DNA of 64,000 bases from Acanthornis magna (Eukaryota > Chordata > Aves > Passeriformes > Acanthizidae). The translations under genes and the position numbers were made by a program. The DNA lies in the NCBI GenBank assembly GCA_036785705.1, contig JAWUZG010000070.1:4041001-4105000 (forward strand). The letters are read 5' to 3'. Within the stretch, counting starts at the first letter, position 1; each line of letters starts with the position of its first letter. Positions 1 to 13,400 of the stretch are shown here, piece after piece. The notes beneath the pieces are model-generated. The model did not search any database. It saw nothing but the letters and a program-made list of their open reading frames with translations, and was not told the origin of the DNA.

Positions 1-1189
1 AGGCACGGAGCATTGTACAAAATTACAACTTTTTTGTTTTGAAACAGTGTATGTACGCAACAGAACAGCTTCATAACCATTAATGTTTGTAAAGATCAGC
101 TCATCTTAGCAACCAGTTCTAAAAATGGAGTGCAGACTCCCACAAACCTCATCAGATCACCTCCAGGAGGAAGTGATTTTGTTACTGTGCAGGGACTCCT
201 ACTGTATTCATTACAGCCAACAATATCAAAGCAGTGTACAGTAGCATGAGACAGCTACTGAGCATTTCTTTTGCTATAACATTTCCATAGAAAGGATAGT
301 ATAACTAGTAATGTATTCCCTAAGGAGATAAATAAACAACTTTTGGTATGTTAGGGTTTTAACATTTCAGAAGCTCCATAATTTTTCTAGGATAGTCTAT
401 CACTGAGAAATGTGAGTAGCTGGAAATGTTTTTTTTTAATGAGTCTGTACTTCTTTCATTTCCTTCTCTTCATGCATCTCTCTCAGTACTAAGTTTGACC
501 TGCATAACCTAACACATATAAAATAAATAAAATTCTATAAAATATATAATATACATTAAAATATACATTAAAGTATACATTAATATCCACTTTTTAAAAA
601 AAAGGAGAATAAGAGCTTGTATCACAAAAGTGTGTGTCTGGCACTCCAAAACCCAGAGGAACAGCACGCTCTGTGTAACGTGGAGCTGAGTGTCATTTCT
701 CAGCTATCGCTGGCCACATCATTGGGTCTGGCAGTTACAAGAAGCATTGGTCTGTGAAAGGAGAGCAAACACCAGCATTAATTATAACTGCAGGATAATT
801 TGTAATGTTTCTTTATTCTTTTGTTAAGTTTCCCCTTGTGAGACTTTAGGGACTGACATTTATTGCAGGCCTTTATCTCCATCTTCATTCTTTTTGCATT
901 CCGAATACCTCTCAGAAAGTCAGCACGAAATATGGATTAGATACATTCCCAGACAGACGGTACATAGGAGAGGGGCAAAAGGAGGAAGCAGGAAAGACAC
1001 CAAAAAATTAGATTAAAAGAGCTTTAAAGATACTGCAAAACTTCCTCAAAGTTTCTGAAGGCTCAGAAGATGCGAAACATGAAGGTTAACCTACAAATAA
1101 TCACACTGGCTACTGGAATTGGCTCTAAAGGATGTACTTTAGGAAAACCGACCATGCGAAGAAGACCACAGAAGAAGTGGTCACAGCTG
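1..1189. other. Upstream non-coding DNA
   Basis: AT-rich sequence with a TA-rich patch near 520-600 and no exon-like open frame flanked by splice sites. In other amniotes the gene upstream of METTL14 is transcribed away from it, so this would be intergenic or distal promoter sequence. I see no gene here. Confidence 0.5.
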
Positions 1190-1358
1190 TGCCACAGCCC
1201 GAGCGGAGCCGCGCACAGCCGTGCCCGCCCGCTGGACTGTGCAGTGCAGCGGCTGAGCGAAGATGAGCTGCACACCTAGGCTCCAAGGACCAGCGCCTGC
1301 AGCGCACGAAGGCGCGCAGCGAGTGCAGCAGGGCGATTTCCCGAGGGCATGGCGCGGC

Positions 1359-1393
1359 ACGGAAGTGACGCGCGGGCGGGAGGGAAGTGACGG
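1359..1393 (+). promoter_or_regulatory. Duplicated ETS/CRE-like composite site
   Basis: The string GGAAGTGACG occurs twice, at 1361-1370 and 1383-1392, 22 bp start to start. Each copy joins an ETS/GABP-type GGAAGTG core to a CRE half-site TGACG. Such pairs are common in CpG-island promoters just upstream of the start site. Factor binding is inferred, not shown. Confidence 0.5.
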
Positions 1394-1431
1394 AGCGGCG
1401 GGAGCGCGGCGGCGCGGGGCCGGGGCGCGCC

Positions 1432-1497
1432 ATGAACAGCCGCCTGCAGGAGATCCGCGAGCGGCAGAAGCTCCGCCGCCAGCTCCTGGCGCAGCAG
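1432..1497 (+). CDS. METTL14: METTL14 exon 1 (residues 1-22)
   Basis: The ATG follows GCGCGCC and starts a frame that matches the family N-terminus with Asn at position 2 where human has Asp. It ends in CAGCAG followed by donor GTACGG. Phase 0 exit. A longer open frame begins at 1387 in another frame and is not used. Confidence 0.95.
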
Positions 1498-4400
1498 GTA
1501 CGGCCAGGAACATCCGCGGGGCCCGGGGCGCTGCGGCCCGAGGGGCCTGGGGCGGCCCGCGGGCCGTGCGCGGGGCGGGACCGCGGCGTGACTTTGTGTT
1601 TCCCGCTGTGCAGCTGGGGGCCGAGAACGCGGACAGCATCGGCGCCGTGCTCAACAGCAAGGATGAGCAGCGGGAGATCGCGGAAACCAGGGAGACCTGT
1701 CGGTCGGTATCGGCGGGCGGTGTCTGTGCGAAATGGGGGGGCCATAGGAGTACAGGCTCGGGAAACGGGGCGAGCTTGGAGTCGGTGAAAGAAAACGCTT
1801 TAATTAGTCAAACCAGAGCCTTGATTAAGGCGAGTGAAGATGAACTGTACATATACGGTTGTACTTCTAACAGCAGATTAGAAATACAGGCTGACTTTTG
1901 TTTCTGGTCTTTAAAAGCTACTGTGTAGGAATAGCGAGATCTGAATTTAGAATGGGCCATCTGCGTTGTCCCAGAGCCTTCATGCTTTTGCTAAGCGCAG
2001 TTCAGGGCAGTTTAGTTTAAAAGTTCTCATGGAACTACGGATGTGTCTAGGACGCAGCAGCTACTGCTTATCAGTTCTCACATGTGTGTGAACAGGCTTA
2101 ATTTTGTGGATGAACTGCTTTGGGGTAAAATGAGCTGTACCTTTTAGAACAGAAAAGTGAGAAGGGGGAGGGAGTGAGCTTAATTTTGTATATGTTCCGC
2201 TTTGGTTAAAATAAGCTGTACTTTTTGAGAGCAGAAAAATAAGAAAGTAATGATGCTCTTTTCGGTAGCTCTGTCCTTAGCAAGTTGTGCTCGTCTCAAG
2301 TATAGTGAGAGAGAAGCATCCTGCGTGATGCTTTGAAATAGTTTCAAACTTGTAACATGCAGTCCAGGCAGATTATCAAAGATTCCTGAACAGTTTTCTT
2401 TGGAGACAGAATCTTTCATATGAGGATTTTTGGTTTTTCATAGGGCTGCTTATGATACTTCTGCACCAAATGCAAAACGTAAATATCCAGATGAGGGAGA
2501 AGCTGATGAGGAAGAGATTGAAGAATATAAGGTATGACAAAAGGAAAAAGTTGCTTTTTTCTGGTGTTCTTGTGTCCCTGAGGTACTTAAAAAATACGTG
2601 TGTATACAAAAATAAACATGATGTGTATAGAACCTTTAATATATGTTTTCCACAGTGGCATCTCCCTTGCTGGCACCCACTGCAGAAATACAGTAGAGAG
2701 AAAACAGATGCTATGTGGTTCTCTTCAGGTGTGACATGGGTGCATGGAACTGCACCTGCACCAAAACCCAATGTGTGGAGGCTTAATTTAGTGCCGCTCC
2801 TAGGAAGAGGCAGGCTTAGGTGTTAGTGCCCACAGGGAACAGCAGTGAGCCATGGCTGGCTGTGGGAAGAAGTGGTAAAGTGTGTCTGTGCTTGGGTGTG
2901 TGCAAAAAGAACCTTGACCAGAATTTTGTTGTGTCAAAAGGAAAGCTTGCAGTTAGCAGCAGTGCAGGCCAGGGGATGAGTGACAGTGTCTTCTGACCCA
3001 TTTGTGCAGTGCCAAGGAATGCAGTGGAAGAAACAAGGGATTCTGAGGGAATTGAATTAAGAGGCTTGGTTTGGGGTGTCCTTTAAGTGTCCAAAATGTC
3101 CCGGAAGAGTCAGGTTTTAAAAAAACCAAACCAAAATGCCTCCATGGTCATTGAAGAGTGAGTGCTTGTCAAACTCTCATGCTCTTCATTTTTCAAATGC
3201 TCATCCCAAAGCTATTTGACAGCTTTCTCCTTTCATACCTACTGTGATCTTTTGGCCAAGCTGAGAGGTAGAAAGAGGTTAAACACAGGCATGATTATGA
3301 TACAGCTGTCTTTATGATTTGCTTTGGGATCTGGTTGCAGTGTATGTCCTTCTTCTCCCTTTTTTCCATGCCCTAATAACCTTGCCTTCTGTGGTTAAAT
3401 TAAATCAATGTCAGTGTATTTATGAAATAATGCAGTGTCTGCTGTTCTCTTGGATGCCTAAAAATAGTAATTTTTGAAATAAAAAGCCTTCATCATGTTA
3501 CATTTGTGTTCAGGTTTGTAAATCTTTCTGTAATAATGTCTGTCTTTTATCTTACTAAACCGAAAAGTTAATGTGTGACAGGATGGTTTTTGATGATTGA
3601 TTTTGAAAGTCTCTCTGTAAAGGGACAGACATTCTTTCTAACATCATCAGTGTTAAGCTGTACATCCTGTTTAGTAAAGAGATTAAGTCACCATCAGGTA
3701 GAAGGGTGTTTGTGAAGCAGGGTTTTTATTCTTGCATTAGTATTCAGGTAATATCAATTTATTTTACTTCTTCACCAAGTACCTGGTTAAAGAACTAAAT
3801 TTTAATTACCTATAAAGTATATATGGGTAAGTCACTTAGGTTGGCAAAGTACATGAATCTTATCATTAAGATTTTCTTAATCAGTGTGGAGAAGACTTAC
3901 GCTGAGGTGGGCTGTAACCACTTGCAAGTGGCCAGACTTTCTCTATATTGTTGACATGGAAGAATATTTTAATAACAGTAGCTCAGATGAAATTCAGTCA
4001 AGCAGATGAATAGATTTAAGAAACTTGAAACCCCAGAGTAGAACATCTATAGTGGAGTCATCAGCTGTTTCCTGCAGGCATTGCTAATTCCCTATTGGCA
4101 AGGAGATAAGAACAGTAAAATTCCATCTGCATTTATGTAACTTTTTCCTGAGCACTCTGAGCTTGCTTAAATTTAGTCTTGTAATATGAACTCATACAAA
4201 AATCTGGATCCTTTTGGTGTCAAGCCCTGTTATATTGTGTTTAATGCAACTTAGACAAAAGCAATAATAGACTTAACTAGTAGTGTTGTGGACAAATCTT
4301 ACAAGTTTGCCCATTTTGTTAGGAAAATCAGAGGTATTTCTGATGTGAAGTGACTTGTCTCTGTATCCCTGACTTGTGTGCTGAGTTCTATGTGATGGGA

Positions 4401-7400
4401 TCATGTAAGTCTTCTGCAATGGTTTAAAATTTTTTTGCCCTGGCTTCAGGTTTGGTGGAAATGAAACTGCTCTCACCCCTGTGAGAGAAGTTTTTGAGAT
4501 AAAAGATGAAGTATTTTACTCTTCTCAGCCATATTGGAACATCTGATTGAAAAAAAAAAAAGACAAAAAAGCAAAAAAAAAAAAAAAAAAAAAAAAAAAG
4601 CAATATATTTTAATTGTGGATCTGTTTTTGGTTTTTCTGTAGAATAAGTGTAAATTTATAGTGGTGGTTCTTCATAAGGCTCAGGCTAATGTGAGAACGA
4701 AGGGCAGCAGGGCTGCTTGTTAAGCTCCCATTGGCAGCTTGACTCCAGTCTTAGAGCCTGGCTCTGCCTTGCCAGCCTTGCGGGGTGGGCGATAGGGAAG
4801 AGATGCACTATTGGCAAAAATAATGGATAGTTTAAGGTCGGAAAGTTGAACTGTGGTTCTGGAGAACTCCTAAAATACTCTTGTTCTTGTGGAACTGTAA
4901 CAGTTGTCGCAGGGTTAGTTGAGCTCCCCGGTCTGTATTTGGAAGTGACAGATAATGGGATTACAGTGTCTGCTGCCACTGCCAGGCTTTTCACTTCCTC
5001 TGGGAGCTGTGAGTGATGTTCCACCCCTTGCCTTCCCCAGGTGATTTGATTCAGTTGTTTGAACCTGTATGAATGTCTGGTTTGTGGAGTTTTAACTTTA
5101 TGTGGAGTACAAATACACTTGTGGTTCTGTTTTGCTGTCCGCCAGCCTAATTTGAGACAGCCCTGTTCTACTTTGTTTCTGCAAGCAGAGGCCTGCGAGC
5201 TTGGGATGCTTCCATGCCATTGTTGTGGAGGCTGAAAAAAAGCTTACTTGGATGAATTATGAATTATATCTATCTCAAATCATTTAAAATAAACTATGTT
5301 TGAATATTGTGGGTAGTTTCTGTTTCCCTAGCTCAGCATCTCCATACCAGATGCTTTGAAAAACACAGGTAATTAACGTACAGAATGTTGTATCTTGTTT
5401 TATTTCTGGTGTCATTCTGTCTCTGCTTTGACTGTGTCTTTTCCCTTTGAAAGTTGGTGGTGTGGGCTTTAGTTTGTGGCCACAAGACTCTCTTTAAATC
5501 ATTTATGAAGGCATAAAGGGGGCTGGGATGACGCAGGTGTCTAACTGGTGCTTGTCATCAAAGGACGAGATTCAGAGAAAGACGGGAGAGGGAAACAGGT
5601 GTAGCTTATTATGGCATTAGCAGTTTTTAGTAAAACTCAAGCTTTCAGCTTTTTTTGGCCTGAATAACACTTCCTGCTGCTTGTCTGTACATTTCTTTTC
5701 CTTGCAAACACTTTTGCTGTTTCTGATAGTAATCTTTTTGATCTGGTTAAACAGGCAAGCGAAAAGATTGTGTTTCTGTTAAATTCATCATGTGAATAAG
5801 GAAAGGGAAGCTGTGACCTATTCATCACATCAGGCATTTCACAAGTTGGTTCAAGGCACCACTTTGGAAATAACAGGAGCTTGCTTGAAGATTTTGACAG
5901 TTAGAGGGATCAATATTGGGAGGGACAGCACTTAATTTTTTATTCTGCATTCACACAGTGAATAGGGTAGAATATAGGTAGAATAGGGTAAATACAGCTG
6001 TAATAATATGGTAGATGATATCAATTAGTAGTTCTTCAGTTGTATTTCTGTATTTTATAAATCTGTATACTGGGTTGATCCAGGATCAATGAGAAGGCAG
6101 AAGGTGATGTGAAGAAGTGAGTCTCTCCTGAGTTTCTATTCTCTCTGATATCTGTGTTGGAGTTCAGAGTACATTGGTGTAACATATCTCTGAATCCCAG
6201 AAATCTGTTGAATGAACAGTTGGTGGCTCTCCAGATACTTTTCATGTACATTTTGAGGCTATAGAATAGGAATGTTAAAGTTACATGTAAGAACAGTCCA
6301 AAGGAAATACTGACTTGTACCATGAGTTGTTTCTTCAAAGTGTGGACTTCGCTAAGGCTGGAAAATAAGAGATCATTGTTGATATAAATGCTCAGAAGTT
6401 CTGCTGCAGAAGAACTTCAACAAAATATATACTTTGTTTCAGTCCAAAGAGTGAAAGTTTTGTGGGTCAAAAATTAAAAGGTCTGTACCTTGTAAAGCAC
6501 TGTCAGGGGCTGGAAATGAAGGGGTTCATATTTTATTCTTCTTTCAGAGGCCTTTCCCAGAAACACTCTCCTTGTTAGTGAGACAGGCGCAGACTTTTTG
6601 GGGAATAGTTAATTTTATTTTCCCCTCCAGCACTGGAGCTGGAACCATTCATGATCTGCTGTTTACAGACAGCCCACTTGTCACTGTGATTCTGCTTCTT
6701 ACGGAAAGGACAGAAACAGCATGATCTTGCATACTTGTAATAGCTGCTTTGTTTCCAAGGATGAAGTAGAGCTGCAGCAAGATGAAGAGAACCTGCCCTA
6801 TGAAGAAGAGATCTACAAGGATTCCAGTACCTTTCTTAAGGTGAGCTGCCTTTGCAATTAGAAGCATAGTCAAAGCTGGCATAGTTGTGTTAAACTGTTT
6901 CTGCAGCTGATGGGATTGAAATACAGCTTTAAAGGGTGAGGTAGTGCCCTGGAATTCACAAGTATGGAAGTTTCCTATGAAAGATCTGACTGTAATGGGT
7001 GTTTGAATTGTTCAGCTCACAATGAGCTGCAGCAGTGGTGGACCTGAATGGGAACTAAAATGATAGTCTTCACCAGTGGAGCTTATAAAGGCATGTTGAA
7101 AAGATAATCTGCTACCTTCTCATTTATCAGACTAACACATACAGAGTGTATGTGTATGTCCAGTTATCTCCCGGTTGCTCTCATTGAACTTCTTCCTGTT
7201 CTCCAGGGCACTCAGAGCTTAAATCCACACAACGATTACTGCCAGCACTTTGTGGATACAGGACACAGGCCCCAGAACTTCATCAGAGACGTTGGTATGT
7301 TACAGCCAGTAACTGTTTGAAGATGACACATTTTATTCGATAGCACTTCTTTTTCTTCCCCTTTTAAAATTTTTTACAGTTTCTGGGAATGGCAGGTACA

Positions 7401-10400
7401 CAACCACTTCCTTGTTTTGTCGCTCAGTGTGCGTACATATCAATATAGACATTTATATGAATGGTTTTATTTTCAGTTGTTTAGGAGGTCATTATTACCA
7501 AGGCTTCTCTTACCAATGTTGCTCTTACCCTTGGTTTTACTTGAAAGTATTACACCAGGAACATTTTTTTTCCAAACTAAGCTCTTTTGATTCTAGAAGG
7601 TAGATGAGTTTAACGAGCTGATCTTGAAACCTTCGGAAGTTTACAGTTCACCTGTGTACCAGGCTGTATTGCCTCCTAAGCAGGTGAAGTATGGAAAGTA
7701 CTTACATTTAAGTCAGTAAGCAATATGGATAATGTTTCCCAGCTAAGTTAAATAACTGCTGCCAGCTCATTAGAATGCCCAAGTTTAGAGGATGCTGCTT
7801 TTCAAGTTTGCATGTATCCAGACATAACTTGCTACTGAAATGATGCTACATTGGGCCTGAATTTAAACTTGCTAAAACTAAGGCATGGTTTGTTCCTGTT
7901 TCCCGGAATAGGTGCCTGGCATTTGGTTTTTCAAAAAGCAGGACATCACCCTCTGTAGTTTTATGCAACAGTTCTCCATGTTTTATCAAGTGTAAGATTG
8001 CCAAGGCGAGTGGGTTGTGTTTATAGATGGCAGCCAAAGAGGTTTGGTTTGCCTCCAGAGGCTTTTAGTTTATTCTTCTCTATATTTTGTGAATGCTTCT
8101 GTGAAACACATCTGAATGTTTTTTAAGAAAAATGGGCTGCTTTGACTCAATTATTCCTTTATTTGAAAAGCACCTGGCCTTCACAGTTATGTACTTGAGG
8201 CAGTTCAACACCATTCTTGGAAATGAGTACAGAGAAATAGCAGCCCATGTTGTGTACCATGACCTCTGGTGTGAAACGAATGGGGAAGGGACAGGACAAA
8301 TGCTTATGCAGGTGTTAGATGGAGATGAACACAGCAGCAGCAGCTGGGCCAGAGCCTTGAACAGAGCTGAGCTGTGTCAAGCTGCATGTTGGTGAGAACA
8401 CATTTTCTACATCGTGATCAAAACTGCTGAGGTGCTGCATGTCATTGGACATGGCCCAAAGAAAAAGCTGTAAAAGTGGTGGTTCTAGAACACCCAGTCG
8501 TATCTTTTTGATGTTGCTGTTGGAAAAGAGGGAGAGAGACCTGTGAGTCTGGGTTTGGTTAGTTTGGGGGTTTTTTGATGGAAAATTCTTTTACATCTAT
8601 TCCTTCGCTGCTGATAACTGGCTTCTGTCTGCTGGCCAGGGGTGTTTGTCTCACAGTGGCTGGAAGCAACACAGTATTGGAAATCAGGAGAACACAGTGG
8701 TGGTTTTAAGCTGGTACATATTTAAGGGAAGGGATGATTTGGGTGTTTTATGCACAAATAGTAAGACATAATAGAGGTTAGGTACTGAGAACTTCACTTT
8801 TATCATTGCAGTCCTTGGATTGGGAGTTCAGAAGTTTGAATTAAAGTCAGGAGAGGGATGAAGGGTTTGTGGGTTTGGGTGAGGTTTTCCTCCCCAGTTG
8901 ATTTAGTACCATTTCAAGTTGTACATTTAAATGAACATAAAGCCTTTTAAGTAACTCCTACTAAAGTTGAACTGCTACTGCTTGGGAAGCCAGGACCTTG
9001 TTGATTTGTGCTGAACCTGCTGCTGGCAATAGCAAAGCCATTGTCTCTAAGAGGGAATGAAATACACTACAAAGTGTATTTTTCTTTTAAAAGCATTTTC
9101 TGCAAAAGGTCTAATTAGGGTTCTCTCCTTTGCATTCTGTACACATGGCAGGTTGGAAAATTGACATAATAAAGCTAAAGGTAGGAACGTGTGTTCAGAT
9201 CTTCATGACTGACACTACAGCACCAAATCTCAATGTAAGGGCTGCCTCAGGGAACCAGCCACACCCCAGGTGTCACTTTGGAAATAGTCATCAGAGATTA
9301 CACAGAGTATGCTGTAAATGAATGTTAATTAGATCTTAATAGAAATTTATAGATGAGGGAAAACCAAAATAACTTTCTCTAATCATCCTGGAGCTTTTAG
9401 TTTAAATGAAAGGTTGTTTCCTTCTGGTAGCTGGAGTTGTGAACTCCTGATCGATTGTAGTGCTCTAGAGAAGCTCAGAGCATAGACACTGAATCAGTAA
9501 CAGCCGTAATTAGCTGGGTGAGGGCAGGAGGCTTTTGTCAAGTACTGAACAAAAAACTGCTTTAAAGGGTTTGGTTTGTTCTAACAGAAATTAAAATGAG
9601 GCTAAGTATTAACATTTGGATCTATTCAGAATACTGGACAATGCTTAACTGATACAGATTTACTCTGTTAAGTAGTTGTTAACTTCATGTTTTCTTCTTC
9701 TTAGGCTTAGCAGATAGGTTTGAAGAATATCCAAAACTTAGAGAGCTCATCAGATTGAAGGATGAGCTGATATCTAAATCTAACACTCCTCCCATGTAAG
9801 TGTTCTTGTGGAAAATGCCTTTCTTCTCCAGACTTGTTTGAAGTTAGCTGTCTGCTTTGCAAATCTCTATCTTCAGCACCTGCTTAGAATTTACATTTTC
9901 TCTTTCTGTTTGTGTATACAAATTAATCAATTGAAGCATAGAAGAATAAGATCACTTCGTTTTTGTTAGTTTAATTAGATGTTTAATATAGTGTATAAAC
10001 TAGGTTTTCTTTCCAGTGTGGGATTTTTTATAGTATCTAAAGCTTTGGTTTTTTAAAGACCAAATTGTCAACTGATTTGGCTGCAGGCTTTAATTTGGGA
10101 ACTAAAAGAATATAATGTGATCGTGAATTTCATGTTCTCATATGGCTTATGATAACAGGAAAAGCTTAAAAAAATTGGCCTCTTAATATAACCTTCGTTT
10201 TTCTTGTACCAGCTGTTTTTTGTAGAGTATTCAGCTATTATCTTAGTATCCGTCAGTCATATGTTACTTTGGAGGTGAAGACCAAAAATGTTTAGGCTGA
10301 CTGGAAGTCATTTGTCCTTACTGACTTTGAATTACCTCAGAGTTTTTGCTGAATGTCAGACACAGCCTAAGTGTGCAGCATGTTACTCCAGGGATTCAAA

Positions 10401-13400
10401 CCTCTCTGAATTTAACCTAATGCTTGTAATGTGCAGTACTCTTAATCTGCATCACAAAAAAAAAGCCTTGTTTAATGATAGTCTCATAAAACCCCATGAA
10501 ATAGTTGTCTCAACAACTGAGTGCAAACTGCAGAATTCACCCTGCTATTTAAAGCTAGGTGTGTTTTGGCGTTCTTGCTCATAAAGTACAAAACCAGGGG
10601 GAAATAGTAATCAAATGCTGCCTTCTGACAACACCAAGTACACACATGGAATCTCTTCCACACACTTTTTGGGAAGGGGAAGGTGGGGGTCTGCTGAGCA
10701 GCTTTCTTAGCTGCTTTCTGAGATTAAAGGTATTTAGGGGAGGCAGTATAATTTTTTGATAGTTTGATACAACAGTGAGTGGTGTGCAGGTGTGAAGGAG
10801 AGACATAAGAGTGCGTGTGAGTGTATATTTAATAGAATCAATGTGTGTGGGAATTTTGGTTTTTACAGGAATTGAGAAATACATTTATACTATATAAAAA
10901 GTAACAATGTTTCCAGTATTTATAATCTTTGGAATAATTCTAAAAATACGCCACTTTCCCAATTAGCCAGGCAGTGAATGTTTGCTTCTTAAATGTTTAT
11001 GTTTCCTCCTATTATAGTTCACGGATGTACAGAAAGTACAGTGAGTCTGTACTAGGTATTGTTGTACAGTCTGTGTGGGCACCTGTTTCCTGCTTGCTAA
11101 GTTAGAATCCTAAAAACTGTTTATTAAGACTACTTTAAAAATAGAATGCAATAGCATCCAGCCTCGAATAAGTGAGGATGTGTTATGGATGTCCTCTGGA
11201 TATAGAGCATTTGAGATGTGTAACCTACCCAGGAGATGCTCCTCTTAACCCTCCTCAGAAGTGCTGTGTGGAGTGTAGTTCTCAGGCCACTGTTGCACCT
11301 TGTCCAGGGAGTCTGGCATCTTCTGTTTAAACAGGTATTTGCAAGCAGACTTGGAAGCATTCGATATTAGGGAACTGAAGTCCAAATTTGATGTGATTCT
11401 GCTGGAGCCACCATTGGAAGAATATTACCGAGAGACTGGCATTACAGCCAATGAAAAATGCTGGACCTGGGATGATGTAAGTACCTTTTTTGCTGTGAAG
11501 ACCATTTCATGCATTTGTTTAAGCAAAGAGTTTCAGTTTTAATTTAGTAAATATGACTTTTTGTTCTCTCTGAGCCTGGCTGAAAACTTAAATGTAGTAA
11601 TAGTGGGTTTTCTCTCTGTCCTTACTTTCACTGAGCTTTCTGTTTGATTTTTTTGCTGTTGGAATACCAGATGTCCATTGAAAATATTCCCTTGTTTCTT
11701 GAACTTCTTGAGGTTCTTAACACATGCTTTTTAATATGCTGGTCTTCCAGTAAAACGTGTAGGTAAGTTTGCTTTACTGACGTTCCTCCATTCTCCAAGT
11801 ATTGATTGGGTAGAAAATTTTAATGGTCAAACCAATTATAATCCCTAGAAGCTTAACACAACAGATAAACCTCACTCATGGAGGTCTTTCTCTTGTATTT
11901 ATTTAAAAATGGTGTCTGGCAGTGCAGCCCAGGGGAAAAACATTCCATCCTAACAGAAAAACTCTTGGAAAAAGTGTTGGAGGCAGAACTCATCCTCCTA
12001 GTTTGGAGTTATATCCTCTTAGAATGGCTCCTACTGCATTATTTTTCCTTGGAGTGGCACTGAATGAAACTTGATTTGATTTGATGTGTTAGCAAGTTAG
12101 AGATGAACCCTTTCAACTTGTAATGACTAACAGATGCTTTGCATCCGAAGTTATTTCATCTTTCTATATTACTCATTTGTCATTGTTGAACCACTGTCAT
12201 AAATTCTGGCTGCTTTTCCTGGAAGTGAAAATGGAGAGAATGTCTTTCCTATATAGTGATAGGAATTAAGCTGGGATTTTTATATGTCTTCACAACCTTC
12301 ATGTAAGTACTTACAGGGAGGAAAAAAACCAGAGTCCTATTGCATCTGTATTAAATATTTTTGCTGCCAATGGAATGATAAAATGAAGCCGAAATTTGAG
12401 GGGGAAATCATGAGGGTTGTATTGATCTTTTAAATCTGAGATTTTTTATAGAATTTCTGTTTGTCATGGTTTAACCCCAGCCAGCAGCCCAGCCCCGGGC
12501 AGCTGCTTCCTCGGTCCCCCACAAGCGGGACTGGGGAGAGAATTGGAAGGGTAAAAGCTGGAAAACTCATGGCTTGAGACCAAGACAGATTAATAGGGAA
12601 AGCAGAAGCCATGCACACCAGCAAAGCAAAACAAGGAATTAGTTCACTGCTTCCCTTGGGCAGCCAGCTGTGCTTCCTGATGGTTTCTGTGACAATGCCT
12701 CAAGACTCAGTATTCTTCCTGAGGTAATTGGTGATTTGTATTTAATCCAGGAACACTTTTATTCTGCTTATTATTACTAGATCATGAAATTGGAAATTGA
12801 AGAAATTGCAGCCCCAAGGTCATTTGTGTTTCTGTGGTGTGGCTCAGGCGAGGGTCTGGATCTCGGCCGAGTGGTAAGATGTTGTTTTAATTCAATTTAT
12901 CAGGGACAGGCTTAAGAGTTTATTTTTATCTTTGACTTCTCCCTGTATAGAATTCTCAATCCTAACTACTGAGGGATGTTTTGTTACTGTGGTAGAAGAT
13001 AGGTAACTTTTAAGTGGCATTAACTGTTTAGATACTGTTAATGTCCAGATGAGTCATTGACTGTGTGAGCAAACATAATTCCATGGGCTCTTGGTTTGAT
13101 GTATGCATGTTGACAGAGGAGCAGGTTGCCAAGTTACAACTTTTTAAACAGAAGTCTCAGTAGTTTTCTGCCAGAAATACTCATGCTATGAGAAAGGTCC
13201 TGCCGTTTCATAAGTTGAGATACAATCGTAATCTGTCGGCATGCCAGTGAAACCCTGCTTGTGTTGGGGATGCTGCAGTAAGAATTCCCAATTGGCTCCT
13301 GCTGTGCTGAAATATCTTTATTTAGTTTGAGCAGTGCTTTCCATGAAAAGAATTCACAAACAACTGTTTAAGGGTGGCTTGTGGTTACCGATCTCTTTGC

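Larger units (their letters stand above)
1190..1700 (+). promoter_or_regulatory. METTL14: CpG-island promoter of METTL14
   Basis: CpG dinucleotides become dense abruptly at about 1195 and fade after about 1720, covering the presumed 5'UTR, exon 1, the 116-bp intron 1 and exon 2. No TATA box sits at a sensible distance from the ATG at 1432. This is the usual architecture of a broadly expressed vertebrate housekeeping gene. The transcription start is inferred to lie at roughly 1340-1420 and cannot be fixed from sequence alone. Confidence 0.8.
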
